Source: JBJHBP01 sp050485685
Lineage (GTDB): Bacteria; Pseudomonadota; Gammaproteobacteria; Steroidobacterales; Rariloculaceae
Reading direction: 5' to 3'
Assembly (NCBI GenBank): GCA_050485685.1
Contig: JBJHBW010000001.1
Location: forward strand, 124,001-188,000
DNA length: 64,000 nucleotides
In this document: positions 33,261 to 41,468 of the stretch, in pieces
Layout: each line of letters begins with the position of its first letter
Position numbering within the stretch: position 1 is the first letter of the stretch
Translations under genes and position numbers: made by a program
The notes under the pieces: generated by a model
The model's database searches: none
The model's input: only the letters and a program-made list of their open reading frames with translations
What the model was told of the DNA's origin: nothing

Positions 33261-33736
33261 CCCATAATGCGCCCCATCGCGACGGCGCTGCCCCAGAACA
33301 GTAGTGACAGCATGCCACCGAGCACCAGGACAGGTGTGGTGGCCACCAGCGACTGACGCGCAAGCGCGTCATGCCAGGCTCGTGATCGCGTGATCGCCAG
33401 CGCATTGAGCAGTCCGAGCACAATGACCGGCAGCTTGATGTAGAAGAACGGATTACCGTAGTACTCGCTGGCATTGAAGCTGATCATCATGATGCCACTG
33501 CCGATGGCAAGGATCGTACCGGTCGCGGCAACAGGCACCGTACACCGCGCGATCACGGCCAGCGGCAGCGTGCGCCATATACCCATCAGGCGCAGATCCA
33601 GTATGAATACCGCCCCGAACAGCAGGCTGATGCCAAGGATGTGCCCGAGATTCAGCAGCGCATAGGTCCACACACCGGCGCCACGCAGTGTGTCGGCCAG
33701 GGCGCTGGATTCCAGCCAGGTCAGCAGATCCAGCAT
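33251..33736 (-). CDS. Four-helix membrane protein (DUF6644-like)
   Basis: A 161-residue hydrophobic protein with about four membrane helices: VWTYALLNLGHILGISLLFGAVFI, TVPVAATGTILAIGSGIMMI, PFFYIKLPVIVLGLLNAL and TPVLVLGGMLSLLFWGSAVAMG. The His in NLGHILG and the order of helices recall DUF2214/DUF6644 proteins, which are candidates for heme- or copper-associated membrane proteins, though no function is established. It lies 71 bases downstream of the gene for an exported DUF6152-like protein on the same strand; the pair looks like one unit. Confidence 0.8.
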   Translation of the reverse strand: MLDLLTWLESSALADTLRGAGVWTYALLNLGHILGISLLFGAVFILDLRLMGIWRTLPLAVIARCTVPVAATGTILAIGSGIMMISFNASEYYGNPFFYIKLPVIVLGLLNALAITRSRAWHDALARQSLVATTPVLVLGGMLSLLFWGSAVAMGRIMGYW

Positions 33737-33807
33737 TGCCCGCCTTCAGCCTGTACGCCGGGGAACTGGCACGTTGAAGCCGGTGCGCCGACGTGTTTGT
33801 GTGGTGG

Positions 33808-34182
33808 TCAGTTGACCGGATAGACGTCGTAGTTCGTGCCGTCGTGCGTCACGCGGCGCGTCTTCACCTCATGACGGTTCGCGTCACTGTTGCGCGCGCC
33901 CATGACCGTCACGGTGTCGCCTTCGGACAGCACGTTCTCATTGAGCCCGGCGCGACTGGTTCGCGGTGCCGGCGCCAGCGTGATGTCCCAGACCTGACCA
34001 TCGGCGTCACGGATCTGCATGCTTGCATGGGGGCCGGCCAGACTGACGGGACGGACCACCGTGCCAGTCAGTTCTATCGCCGCGGTGTTGTCGCTCCAGC
34101 CATGGTGTGCACCGGCCGCAGACATCAGGCCGATGGCGGAAGCCGCCGTCGCTATCAGTACCAATCCACTGCGTGTGCGCAT
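33808..34182 (-). CDS. Small exported protein, DUF6152-like
   Basis: A 124-residue protein starting MRTRSGLVLIATAASAIGLMSAAGAHHGWSD; AAGGAGG stands 6 bases before the ATG, which rejects a much longer in-frame extension to 34548. Signal peptidase would cut after AGA, leaving a mature N-terminus HHGWS. A His-His mature N-terminus is typical of DUF6152 proteins and would suit metal binding. The remainder (ELTGTVVRPVSLAGPHASMQI, VTVMGARNSDANRHEVKT) resembles an OB-like beta barrel. No enzyme motif is visible. It is paired with the membrane protein gene downstream. Confidence 0.8.
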   Translation of the reverse strand: MRTRSGLVLIATAASAIGLMSAAGAHHGWSDNTAAIELTGTVVRPVSLAGPHASMQIRDADGQVWDITLAPAPRTSRAGLNENVLSEGDTVTVMGARNSDANRHEVKTRRVTHDGTNYDVYPVN

Positions 34183-34402
34183 GGTTGACCTCCTTCGGGT
34201 CCTGCCGGTTGGTAGCAGACATTGGCGCGGATTTCTGCATCCGCGACACAGCCAGATTACTGGACACGCCGGCAAAAATCCAAACTCGCCGCAGCACGCA
34301 CGCGCCGGAATTTTGCTGCCGGGCCCGTGCGTAGCCCACAATAGGCCGTCAGAGACCGGCCTGAACCGGTCCGCATTCGCTGCACCGACACGGGAGACCC
34401 CT

Positions 34403-35314
34403 ATGCCACGCCTGTTTCTGATCGCCGTTGCCGTCGCTGTCCTTGCGGCCTGTGCATCCCCGTCAGTCAAGGCCGAAACACGCGTGATTGCGCTGGGCAC
34501 CGGCACACCGGTACCCGATCCGGAGCGCGCCGGATCCTCGATTGCCATTGTGGTCGGCGGCGAAGCCTACCTGTTCGACGCTGGCGGCGGCACCGTGCAG
34601 CGCGCCATCGAGGCGTCGGCCCGCTACGACCTGCCGGAACTGATTCCGCAGAGCATCCGCCACCTGTTCATCACGCACATGCACAGCGACCACATCCATG
34701 ACATCGCCGAGCTCGCCTCAGCGCGCTGGTGGTCCAGGGAACACCGCCTGAACGTCTACGGACCACGCGGCATCGCCGAGTACATTGAGCACATGAACGC
34801 GATGGGCGATGTGGAAGCTGCAATACGCGTACCGGGCACGCCGCCGGAACTGATCAACGACCGTTACGGCTACCGCGCAATCACAACGGAAATAGAAGAC
34901 GGAGTCGTATTCGAGAACGAACACATCTCGGTGCGCGCATTCACGGTCGACCACGGCGACATCCGACCGGCCTACGGCTATCGCATCGAAACCGCCGACC
35001 GCACCATCGTCATCTCCGGCGACACCGCATTCAGCGAACGCCTGATCGCACAGTCACAGAATGTCGACCTGCTGTTCCACGAAGTCGTGAGCGGCGATCG
35101 GCTGTCCGAGATGTCGGAATTCTGGCAGCACTACCACGGCACCTCGCACACCACCACCGACGAACTGGCCGAAGTCGCCAATCGAACCCAACCCGGCACG
35201 CTCGTGCTCTACCACGTCCTCTTCATAGGGGCCACCGGCGACGAAATCGTCGCCGAAATCACCCGCAGCTACGACGGTCGCGTCGTCCTGGCCAACGACC
35301 TCGACGAATTCTGA
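34403..35314 (+). CDS. MBL-fold hydrolase, lipoprotein (RNase Z/arylsulfatase-like)
   Basis: A 303-residue protein starting MPRLFLIAVAVAVLAACAS, with GGAG before the ATG. The lipobox LAAC predicts a lipid-anchored protein. The metallo-beta-lactamase motif THMHSDHIHD is intact, preceded by LGTGTPVPDPERAG and followed by FTVDHGDIRPAYGYRI, VISGDTAFS and the late histidine in LYHVLF. This order is closest to RNase Z-like MBL proteins, but export makes RNA processing unlikely. A periplasmic or outer-membrane-anchored esterase, sulfatase or phosphodiesterase is more likely. The 3' end lies in a 30-bp direct repeat. Confidence 0.88.
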   Translation: MPRLFLIAVAVAVLAACASPSVKAETRVIALGTGTPVPDPERAGSSIAIVVGGEAYLFDAGGGTVQRAIEASARYDLPELIPQSIRHLFITHMHSDHIHDIAELASARWWSREHRLNVYGPRGIAEYIEHMNAMGDVEAAIRVPGTPPELINDRYGYRAITTEIEDGVVFENEHISVRAFTVDHGDIRPAYGYRIETADRTIVISGDTAFSERLIAQSQNVDLLFHEVVSGDRLSEMSEFWQHYHGTSHTTTDELAEVANRTQPGTLVLYHVLFIGATGDEIVAEITRSYDGRVVLANDLDEF

Positions 35315-35359
35315 CGCGGCTTCATCCTGCTGGACGAGTGCTGACGCGGCTTTTTCCTG
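35303..35359. repeat. Two imperfect 27-base direct repeats, period 30
   Basis: The sequence CTGACGCGGCTT with flanking GACGA and TCCTG occurs at 35303-35329 and again at 35333-35359. The first copy spans the stop codon of the MBL lipoprotein gene, so this looks like a local duplication of the gene's 3' end. Confidence 0.7.
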
Positions 35360-35383
35360 AACGCCATGTCAACGTTTCCTGCA

Positions 35384-35501
35384 CTCTCTGTCGTGACCTG
35401 ACCCTCACGAGGGGGCGTCCGCGGCCAGGGATGGCCGCGGCCGAGGCCGCAGGACGCGACTTTCGCCGTCCCCCTCGTGAGGGTCAGGTCACGACAGAGA
35501 G
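35384..35501. repeat. Perfect 32-bp inverted repeat with nested hairpins
   Basis: The arms at 35384-35415 and 35470-35501 are exact reverse complements over 32 bases, starting CTCTCTGTCGTGACC on the left. The 54-base interior folds further: GCGTCC (35415-35420) pairs with GGACGC (35452-35457), and GCGGCC pairs with GGCCGC around a 6-base loop. No open frame, target-site duplication or transposase is seen. It separates two convergent genes and, with the flanking repeats, fills the gene-free stretch 35315-35630. It could be a bidirectional terminator, a structured RNA or a small non-autonomous element. Confidence 0.9.
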
Positions 35502-35587
35502 CGCAAACCGCCCACGCCGATGGCGTTCAGGAAGAAGCCGCCCGATGCGGCGAGCGTGTCAGCCGCAGCCTGGCGTGGCCAGTCGTG

Positions 35588-35628
35588 CCAAGGCATGGCA
35601 GGGCATACCCTGCCGCAGCCAGGCTTGG
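35588..35628 (-). terminator. Hairpin just after the aguB stop
   Basis: GGCAGGG (35597-35603) pairs with CCCTGCC (35608-35614) with loop CATA, and outer CCAAG/CTTGG at 35588-35592 and 35624-35628 can extend it. It begins 3 bases after the aguB stop at 35631 on the minus strand. No T run follows. Confidence 0.5.
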
Positions 35629-35630
35629 TA

Positions 35631-36539
35631 TCAGCTGTCGTCGCGCTCGATGTAGCGGCGTGTGAGTCCGCTGTAGGCGTCGATGCGGCGGTCGCGGAAG
35701 AAGGGCCAGCCGACGCGGACCGTCTCAATCGCAGCGAAGTCCAGCTGTTCGATGATGATGGCGTCGCGGTCGGCAGGGGCGCGCGCGATGATGCGGCCGT
35801 CCGGGGCGGCGATGAAGCTTTGTCCCCAGAATTCTATGCCGCCGTCGCTGGCCGGGTCCGGTTCGAAGCCGTGGCGATTCACGGCGAGTACGTAGCAGCC
35901 GTTCGCGATGGCATGGGCGCGCTGCATGGTTTCCCAGGCGCTGTGCTGGCTGGGTCCGTGCGTGTCTTTTTCTTCGGGGTGCCAGCCGATCGCGGTTGGA
36001 TACACGAGCACTTCGGCGCCGGACAGTGCCGTCAGGCGGGCTGCCTCCGGATACCACTGATCCCAGCACACCAGTACGCCGAGTTCGCAGGCTGACGTGC
36101 TGAACGTACCGAAGCCGAGGTCACCGGGTGTGAAGTAGAACTTCTCGTAATAGCGCGGATCGTCGGGGATGTGCATCTTGCGATACTTGCCGACATAGCC
36201 TTTCGCGCCATCCAGCACGGCTGCGGTGTTGTGGAACAGGCCGGGCGCGCGGCGCTCGAACAGGCTGGCGACCACGGTCACGTCGAGTTCGGACGCGAGT
36301 TTCCCGACCGCATCCGTCGCAGGACCGGGTATGGATTCGGCCAGTGCGAAGTGGGCCGCGTCCTCGGTCTGGCAGAAGTAGCGGCTCGTGAACAGCTCGG
36401 GCAGCACGATCAGCTTCGCGCCCTGTGCCGCGGCATCGCGGATCTTTTCCAGGGCATGGGCCAGATTGCGCTGCGGCGCCTCATCCATGGCCATCTGCAC
36501 CAGCCCGACCGTCAGTGGCGTGCGCGTGTCGCGTGTCAT
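35631..36539 (-). CDS. aguB: N-carbamoylputrescine amidase
   Basis: A 302-residue nitrilase-superfamily amidase that converts N-carbamoylputrescine to putrescine, ammonia and CO2. The Glu-Lys-Cys triad is visible: IVLPELFTSRYF, KYRKMHIPDDP and LVCWDQWYPEAAR. The segments RYYEKFYFTPGDLGF and YPTAIGWHPEEKD are characteristic of AguB rather than other nitrilases. It is the last gene of the polyamine operon, 19 bases after speA. Together with SpeA and AguA it completes the arginine to putrescine route. A hairpin follows directly. Confidence 0.96.
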   Translation of the reverse strand: MTRDTRTPLTVGLVQMAMDEAPQRNLAHALEKIRDAAAQGAKLIVLPELFTSRYFCQTEDAAHFALAESIPGPATDAVGKLASELDVTVVASLFERRAPGLFHNTAAVLDGAKGYVGKYRKMHIPDDPRYYEKFYFTPGDLGFGTFSTSACELGVLVCWDQWYPEAARLTALSGAEVLVYPTAIGWHPEEKDTHGPSQHSAWETMQRAHAIANGCYVLAVNRHGFEPDPASDGGIEFWGQSFIAAPDGRIIARAPADRDAIIIEQLDFAAIETVRVGWPFFRDRRIDAYSGLTRRYIERDDS

Positions 36540-36558
36540 CCTCAGGCTCCGTCCGCCG

Positions 36559-38535
36559 TCAGGCGTCGCGTTCCATGCTGCCGGGATCGCAGTAGGTGTT
36601 CTTCGGGAAGCAGGCCATGTACTGATCGAGGATCTCCATGCCCTGCGAAGGACGCACCACGCCGGCCTGAATCTTGCCGCGAATCAGTTCGTTCATGCGG
36701 CGGTGCAGGTCGTTGGGGAAGTACTGCACCTGGGCCAGCATGTCCTGCACCGCGGTGCCGGGAATCACTTTCTCGATCCAGAAGTTGCCGGGCTCCTCGG
36801 CGTCGGCATAGATATGCGCCTCGGACACGCGCCCGAACAGGTTGTGCGCATCGCCGACGATGTCCTCGTACGCGCCCATCAGGAAGAACCCGAGATAGTA
36901 AGGTTCACCCGGCACCATGGTATGCACCGGCAGGAAGCGGCCATCGCCATGCGCTGACACATAGTGGGTGACCTTGCCGTCGGAGTCGCAGGTCAGGTCC
37001 ACGAGGATCGCGCGCCGCGTCGGCTGCTCCTGCAGGCGCTCTATCGGCATGATCGGAAAAGGCTGGCCTATGGCCCAGTGATCGAGCATGGACTGGAACA
37101 CGGAGAAATCGCACAGGTACTGATCTGTCAGCAGTACCTCCAGCTCATTGATCTCGGTCTCCGATGCTTCCGGGTTACGCCTCAGGGACTCCAGCAGCGT
37201 CGTGCACACGCGCCAGTAAAGACGTTCGGCCAGCGCGCGCTGTTCCAGCGACATGTAGCCCAGCGTGAACAGGTTGCGCACGTCCTCCAGGCGCTCGTTG
37301 GCATCGTGCAGCGCCTCGGTCAGTTCGCCCGGCTCCACGGTCCCGGGCAGATAGTCCACGATGCGCGCCAGCGCCTGAACCGGTTCGTCAGCGTCCTCAT
37401 CGATCGTAAGCGGCTGCGTGACATCGTCCTTGGATTGCGCGCCTATGACCGGCACGATCAGCACCGAATGGTGGGCGGTCAGCGCGCGCCCGCTTTCGGT
37501 CACGATCACCGGCACCGGTACGTCGTTGGCCTCGCAGACCTCCTTGACAGTGAACACGACCGCGTTCGCGTATTCCTGCAGGCTGTAGTTGATGCCGGCA
37601 TGTTCGCCCAGCTGTCCCTTGCAGTAGTTCACGCCCAGGCCGCCGCCCACGTCCAGATATTTCAGGCCCACGCCACGCTGGACCAGCGCGGAATAGATCT
37701 GAGCGACCTCCTTGATCGCCTGCTTGAGCACCTGGATATCAGCCACCTGACTGCCGATGTGGCAATGCAGCAGCACCAGTTTGTCCCGCCTGCCCGTGCG
37801 CTCAAGCTCACCGACCATGCGCACGACTTCGGCCACGCGCAGACCGAACTTTGAATTGCTGCCGGACGACTCCGACCAGCGGCCCGAGCCGCGCGTCGCA
37901 AGGCGCACACGCACGCCCATCACAGGCGCGAAACCTTCCTGTTCGGCCAGCATGTTGATGTCCACGAACTCGGAGTACTTCTCGACCACCGGCACCACGT
38001 TCTGGCCAAGCCGCTGCGCCGACATCATCAGCGACAGCATGGTGCGATCCTTGACGCCATTGCAGACCAGCAGGGTTTCGCCGTTGACATGCGGCAGCGT
38101 CGCGATCAGCTCGGCCTTGGAGCCGCACTCAAGGCCCATGCCATAAGCGCGGCCGGCATCCAGCAGTTCGTCCACCACTTCGTGCAGCTGATTGACCTTG
38201 ATCGGGTAGATGCCGCGGTAGACATTGTCATACCCGGCCTCGGCAATGGCTTCGCTGAAGGCTTCGTTGATGCGTCGCACCTGAGCCGACAGGATGTCCT
38301 GAAATCGCAGCAGCACCGGCATCTGTACGCCACGCCTGCGCAGTTCGGCGACAATCGCGGGAATCGCCATTGTCGTGTCCTGATTGTCCAGCGCACGCAC
38401 CGCCACCTGGCCGTTCTCGTCTACAAAGAAATACGGTTCGCCCCAGCTGTCGACGCGATAAAGCGCGGATGCGTCATCCACGGACCAGTGTTCCCCGGCA
38501 GCGGCGGCCGGCACCTCGTATGCGCGTACCGACAT
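36559..38535 (-). CDS. speA: Biosynthetic arginine decarboxylase
   Basis: A 658-residue PLP enzyme of the biosynthetic (SpeA) arginine decarboxylase group, producing agmatine. The length fits the family. The PLP lysine lies in YRGIYPIKVNQL; further motifs are GLECGSKAEL, CNGVKD, LHCHIGSQ, and the C-terminal VVEPGE-like region with the active-site Cys segment (VDLTCDSDGKVTHYVS). It starts 2 bases after the stop of the deoxyhypusine-synthase-like gene, so the two are tightly coupled. It is cytoplasmic, possibly periplasm-associated as in some bacteria. Confidence 0.96.
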   Translation of the reverse strand: MSVRAYEVPAAAAGEHWSVDDASALYRVDSWGEPYFFVDENGQVAVRALDNQDTTMAIPAIVAELRRRGVQMPVLLRFQDILSAQVRRINEAFSEAIAEAGYDNVYRGIYPIKVNQLHEVVDELLDAGRAYGMGLECGSKAELIATLPHVNGETLLVCNGVKDRTMLSLMMSAQRLGQNVVPVVEKYSEFVDINMLAEQEGFAPVMGVRVRLATRGSGRWSESSGSNSKFGLRVAEVVRMVGELERTGRRDKLVLLHCHIGSQVADIQVLKQAIKEVAQIYSALVQRGVGLKYLDVGGGLGVNYCKGQLGEHAGINYSLQEYANAVVFTVKEVCEANDVPVPVIVTESGRALTAHHSVLIVPVIGAQSKDDVTQPLTIDEDADEPVQALARIVDYLPGTVEPGELTEALHDANERLEDVRNLFTLGYMSLEQRALAERLYWRVCTTLLESLRRNPEASETEINELEVLLTDQYLCDFSVFQSMLDHWAIGQPFPIMPIERLQEQPTRRAILVDLTCDSDGKVTHYVSAHGDGRFLPVHTMVPGEPYYLGFFLMGAYEDIVGDAHNLFGRVSEAHIYADAEEPGNFWIEKVIPGTAVQDMLAQVQYFPNDLHRRMNELIRGKIQAGVVRPSQGMEILDQYMACFPKNTYCDPGSMERDA

Positions 38536-38537
38536 GG

Positions 38538-39509
38538 TTACTCTCCCAGCACGTAGGCAAAAATCAGGGGTGCGACGATGGTCGCGTCGGATTCGATCAC
38601 GAATTTCGGCGTATCTGCGGAGAGCTTGCCCCAGGTGATCTTCTCGTTCGGCACTGCACCGGAATAGGATCCGTAGCTCGTCGTGGAATCACTGATCTGG
38701 CAGAAGTACCCCCAGCGCGGCACGTCCTCGTACTCAAGGTCCTGCTCCAGCATGGGCACCACACAGATAGGGAAGTCACCGGCGATGCCGCCTCCGATCT
38801 GAAAGAAGCCTATGGACTGCCGTGCACTGGTCTCGCGATACCATTCCGCCAGCTCCATCATGTATTCGATACCGGACCGCACGGTGAGCGGATCCTCAAT
38901 ACGACCGGCGATGCAGTGCGCAGCAAAGAAGTTGCCCAGCGTCGAGTCTTCCCAACCGGGTACGAACATGGGCAGGCCGGCCTCGGCGGCCGCCAGCAGC
39001 CAGCTGTCTTCAGGATCGATCTGATAGGACGACTCGAGCTTGCCGCTGAGCAGCACGCGATACAGGAATTCGTGCGGGAACAGTCGCTCGCCATTGCGAT
39101 CAGCCGCGCTCCACTCCTCGAACACGGCCTTCTCGATACGCCGCATGGCCTCATGCTCGGGGATGCAGGTGTCGGTAACGCGATTGAGGTGTTGCTCCAG
39201 CAGCGCCTCTTCCTGTTCGGGCGACAGGTGGCGGTAGTGCGGAATGCGCACGTAATGCTCGTGCGCAACCAGATTGAAGATGTCTTCTTCCAGATTCGCG
39301 CCGGTGCAGCTGATCGCGTGCACCTTGCCCCGGCGGATCATCTCGGCAAGCGACAGCCCCAGCTCGGCCGTGCTCATCGCACCGGCCAGCGTGATCAGCA
39401 TCTGACCGCCGGCATCGAGATGGTGCACATAGCCGTCGGCCGCATCGCGCAACGCTGCGGCATTGAAGTGACGGTAGTTGTGGCGGATGAAGTCGGAAAT
39501 GGCACCCAT
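38538..39509 (-). CDS. Deoxyhypusine-synthase-like protein lacking the catalytic lysine
   Basis: A 323-residue protein of the deoxyhypusine synthase family starting MGAISDFIRHNYRHFNAAAL; GAGGG lies 6 bases before the ATG. NAD-binding and substrate motifs are seen in LAGAMSTAELG, ISCTGANLEEDI and VPNEKITWGKL (human DHS: AVSWGKI). At residues 239-246, where eukaryotic DHS has GGGVVKHH with the nucleophilic lysine (K329 of the human enzyme), this protein has GGGIAGDF. Bacteria have no eIF5A, and the gene sits between aguA and speA, so a polyamine product such as homospermidine or spermidine is much more likely than hypusination. The exact reaction is inferred. Confidence 0.88.
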   Translation of the reverse strand: MGAISDFIRHNYRHFNAAALRDAADGYVHHLDAGGQMLITLAGAMSTAELGLSLAEMIRRGKVHAISCTGANLEEDIFNLVAHEHYVRIPHYRHLSPEQEEALLEQHLNRVTDTCIPEHEAMRRIEKAVFEEWSAADRNGERLFPHEFLYRVLLSGKLESSYQIDPEDSWLLAAAEAGLPMFVPGWEDSTLGNFFAAHCIAGRIEDPLTVRSGIEYMMELAEWYRETSARQSIGFFQIGGGIAGDFPICVVPMLEQDLEYEDVPRWGYFCQISDSTTSYGSYSGAVPNEKITWGKLSADTPKFVIESDATIVAPLIFAYVLGE

Positions 39510-39613
39510 CAGAAACCCTCGTGCGGGGACGGTCGGCGGGAAAGGTGCACAGAGTAGGAAATCAGACACCACCCTACAATAGCCGCAGCGCCGAAATGCA
39601 CCATGCCGGTCAT
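39509..39613 (-). CDS. 34-residue membrane micro-ORF between aguA and the DHS-like gene
   Basis: The ATG overlaps the aguA stop as ATGA (39613-39610), and its own TGA overlaps the next start as TGATG (39511-39507). This double overlap is the pattern of translational coupling. The protein opens MTGMVHFGAAAIVGW and has one hydrophobic segment of about 17 residues followed by a basic tail (LSRRPSPHEGF). The length and position suit a small membrane protein, but a coupling leader peptide or a chance frame is possible. No similar family is known to me. Confidence 0.5.
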   Translation of the reverse strand: MTGMVHFGAAAIVGWCLISYSVHLSRRPSPHEGF

Positions 39614-40695
39614 GTCAATGGCGCCGCGCCAGGCACTGCTGGCACCTGCTGCGTCAGGCAGTGAATCGCGCCCAGACCCGCCACCAGCACGCGGCAATCC
39701 ACCGGGACGACGCGGCGGCCGGGGAAACACTCACGCAGCACACCGGCGGCTTTGTCGTCGGCGGTGCAGCCGAATGTGGGCAGCAGCACCGCCTCATTGG
39801 TAATGAGAAAGTTCGCGTAACTTGCCGGAAGGCGTTCATCACCGTGATACACCGGCTCGGGCATCGGCAGTTCCAGCACCTCAAGCCGCTGTCCGCTCGT
39901 CAGCCGCACCTGATCCAGGAACTCGCGATTTGCAGCCAGCGGTGCGTGATTGGGATCATCACGACGTGGCTCAACCACGGTGACCACGGTGTCCGGCGCG
40001 ACGAAGCGCGTCAGGTCGTCGATATGGCCGTCAGTGTCATCGCCAACGATGCCGTCGCCCAGCCAGATCACCTGACGTACGCCCAGTGCATCCATCAGCA
40101 GCTGCTCGATTGCGCCACGGTCCAGCGAAGGATTGCGATTCGGATTGAGCAGGCACTGCTCGGTGGTCAGCACCGCACCCTCGCCATTGACGTCTATGGA
40201 ACCGCCCTCCAGCACCGCACTGTAGGCCACGCTGGGAACGCCGAGTATGTCGGCCATCGCGCGCGCAACCTTTCTATCAAGATCGAAAGGCGGATACTTC
40301 CCGCCCCAGGCGTTGTAGTCGAAATCCAGCGCCAGCAGCGGCTGCGTCTCATGATCGCGGGTGACGAATATGGCGCCGTGATCGCGCGCCCACGCGTCAT
40401 TGGTCGGCACCACATGCAGAACCACGCGCTCAGGTGGCGCCACCGGATCGAGCAGCGCTGCCACGTGGCGGCGGTGTTCATCGCTGAGCACATTGACATA
40501 CAGCGGCTCGCTGGCTGCGATCGCGGCGGCCAGCTGCACCATCGCCGGCTCCACCTGATCGAAAAGCCCGGGCCAGGTGTCACGGTTATGCGGCCAAGAG
40601 ATCCAGGTTGCCGTGTGCGGCGCCCATTCGGCCGGCATGCGGTAACCGGCGGCCGCCGGTGACGGCGCAGATGGATTCGTTTCAGCAGGATTCAT
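39610..40695 (-). CDS. aguA: Agmatine deiminase
   Basis: A 361-residue guanidino-modifying enzyme of the porphyromonas-type peptidylarginine deiminase family, converting agmatine to N-carbamoylputrescine. The start MNPAETNPSAP is preferred; an in-frame Met at 40812 adds a basic, unconserved region that would overlap the promoter of yqgE. Catalytic elements are WARDHGAIFV, GGSIDVNGEG, DGIVGDDTDGHIDDL (His and Asp) and the nucleophilic cysteine near the C-terminus in GLGAIHCLTQQVP. It heads the operon whose later genes give the substrate (SpeA) and use the product (AguB). Its stop overlaps a 34-residue micro-ORF. Confidence 0.95.
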   Translation of the reverse strand: MNPAETNPSAPSPAAAGYRMPAEWAPHTATWISWPHNRDTWPGLFDQVEPAMVQLAAAIAASEPLYVNVLSDEHRRHVAALLDPVAPPERVVLHVVPTNDAWARDHGAIFVTRDHETQPLLALDFDYNAWGGKYPPFDLDRKVARAMADILGVPSVAYSAVLEGGSIDVNGEGAVLTTEQCLLNPNRNPSLDRGAIEQLLMDALGVRQVIWLGDGIVGDDTDGHIDDLTRFVAPDTVVTVVEPRRDDPNHAPLAANREFLDQVRLTSGQRLEVLELPMPEPVYHGDERLPASYANFLITNEAVLLPTFGCTADDKAAGVLRECFPGRRVVPVDCRVLVAGLGAIHCLTQQVPAVPGAAPLT

Positions 40696-40829
40696 GGCTT
40701 GCGGCGTCTTGACTCGGGTTTCCAGAATGCGGTAACGCGATCGGGTGCGGACCTGGCCGCCCCGGCAGTCCGGATTGATCCGGAAAAGGGGCGCGATCAT
40801 ACCGTCAGACATCTCAATAGCGAAGGCGT

Positions 40830-40835
40830 TATGAT
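40830..40835 (+). promoter_or_regulatory. -10 box of the yqgE-like gene, predicted leaderless
   Basis: TATGAT is followed by GCGGCC and the ATG at 40842. A second TATGAT on the minus strand at 40796-40801 could serve the divergent aguA operon. The two boxes are about 30 bp apart. Confidence 0.5.
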
Positions 40836-40841
40836 GCGGCC

Positions 40842-41468
40842 ATGCGAATTGTCACGCTATTTCTCCTGCTGACCTGCCTCTGGCCGGGTGCTTTCACAAG
40901 CGCATTTGCGCAGGCGCCGGCCGGTGGCCGGCTGCTGGTCGCAATGCCTGCGATGGACGATCCGAATTTCGCCGAATCCGTCGTGCTGCTGATCGAACAC
41001 GGCGAACAGGGCAGTTTCGGCATCCTGATCAATCGTCCCACCTGGGTGTCTCCCGATGAAATCCTGCCGCAGATCGCTGACTACGCCGACTACACCGGCA
41101 GCCTGTTCCGCGGTGGCCCGATGCTGCCGACCACCCCGGTGATGCTGATCCGCAGCGAGGAACTCGCCGAGCGCGGCGCGCGGCCGCTGCTGGGAGATAT
41201 CTTCGTGACCACGGAGGTGGAGATTCTCGCGGACCTCGAGCAGCCGCAGTGGAACCCCGGTGTGCTCCGGCTGTTTGCCGGCCATGCCGCCTGGGAGCCG
41301 GGAAATCTCGAGCGCGAAATCGCGAACGGCTACTGGACTGTAGTCAGCGCCAGTGAGGATCTCATCTTCACCGACGACACGGCCGGCTTATGGCAACGGC
41401 TGGTCCGGGGCGACGGATCGGACGTCAACCGCGGGGCAGCTCAGCCAGCCGCCGACCGCACCTTGTAG
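40842..41468 (+). CDS. YqgE/AlgH-family protein with a signal peptide
   Basis: A 208-residue protein. The DUF179 (YqgE/AlgH) fold is clear from GGRLLVAMPAMDDPNFAESVVLLIEHGEQGSFGILINRP, LFRGGPM and LRLFAGHAAWEPGNLEREI. Unlike cytoplasmic YqgE, it starts with MRIVTLFLLLTCLWPGAFTSAFA, a signal peptide with cleavage after AFA. So it is an exported paralogue. A YqgE proper could be elsewhere in the genome. Function of the family is not settled; AlgH was described as a transcriptional factor, which export would rule out here. Its end overlaps the convergent NYN gene by 28 bases. Confidence 0.9.
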   Translation: MRIVTLFLLLTCLWPGAFTSAFAQAPAGGRLLVAMPAMDDPNFAESVVLLIEHGEQGSFGILINRPTWVSPDEILPQIADYADYTGSLFRGGPMLPTTPVMLIRSEELAERGARPLLGDIFVTTEVEILADLEQPQWNPGVLRLFAGHAAWEPGNLEREIANGYWTVVSASEDLIFTDDTAGLWQRLVRGDGSDVNRGAAQPAADRTL

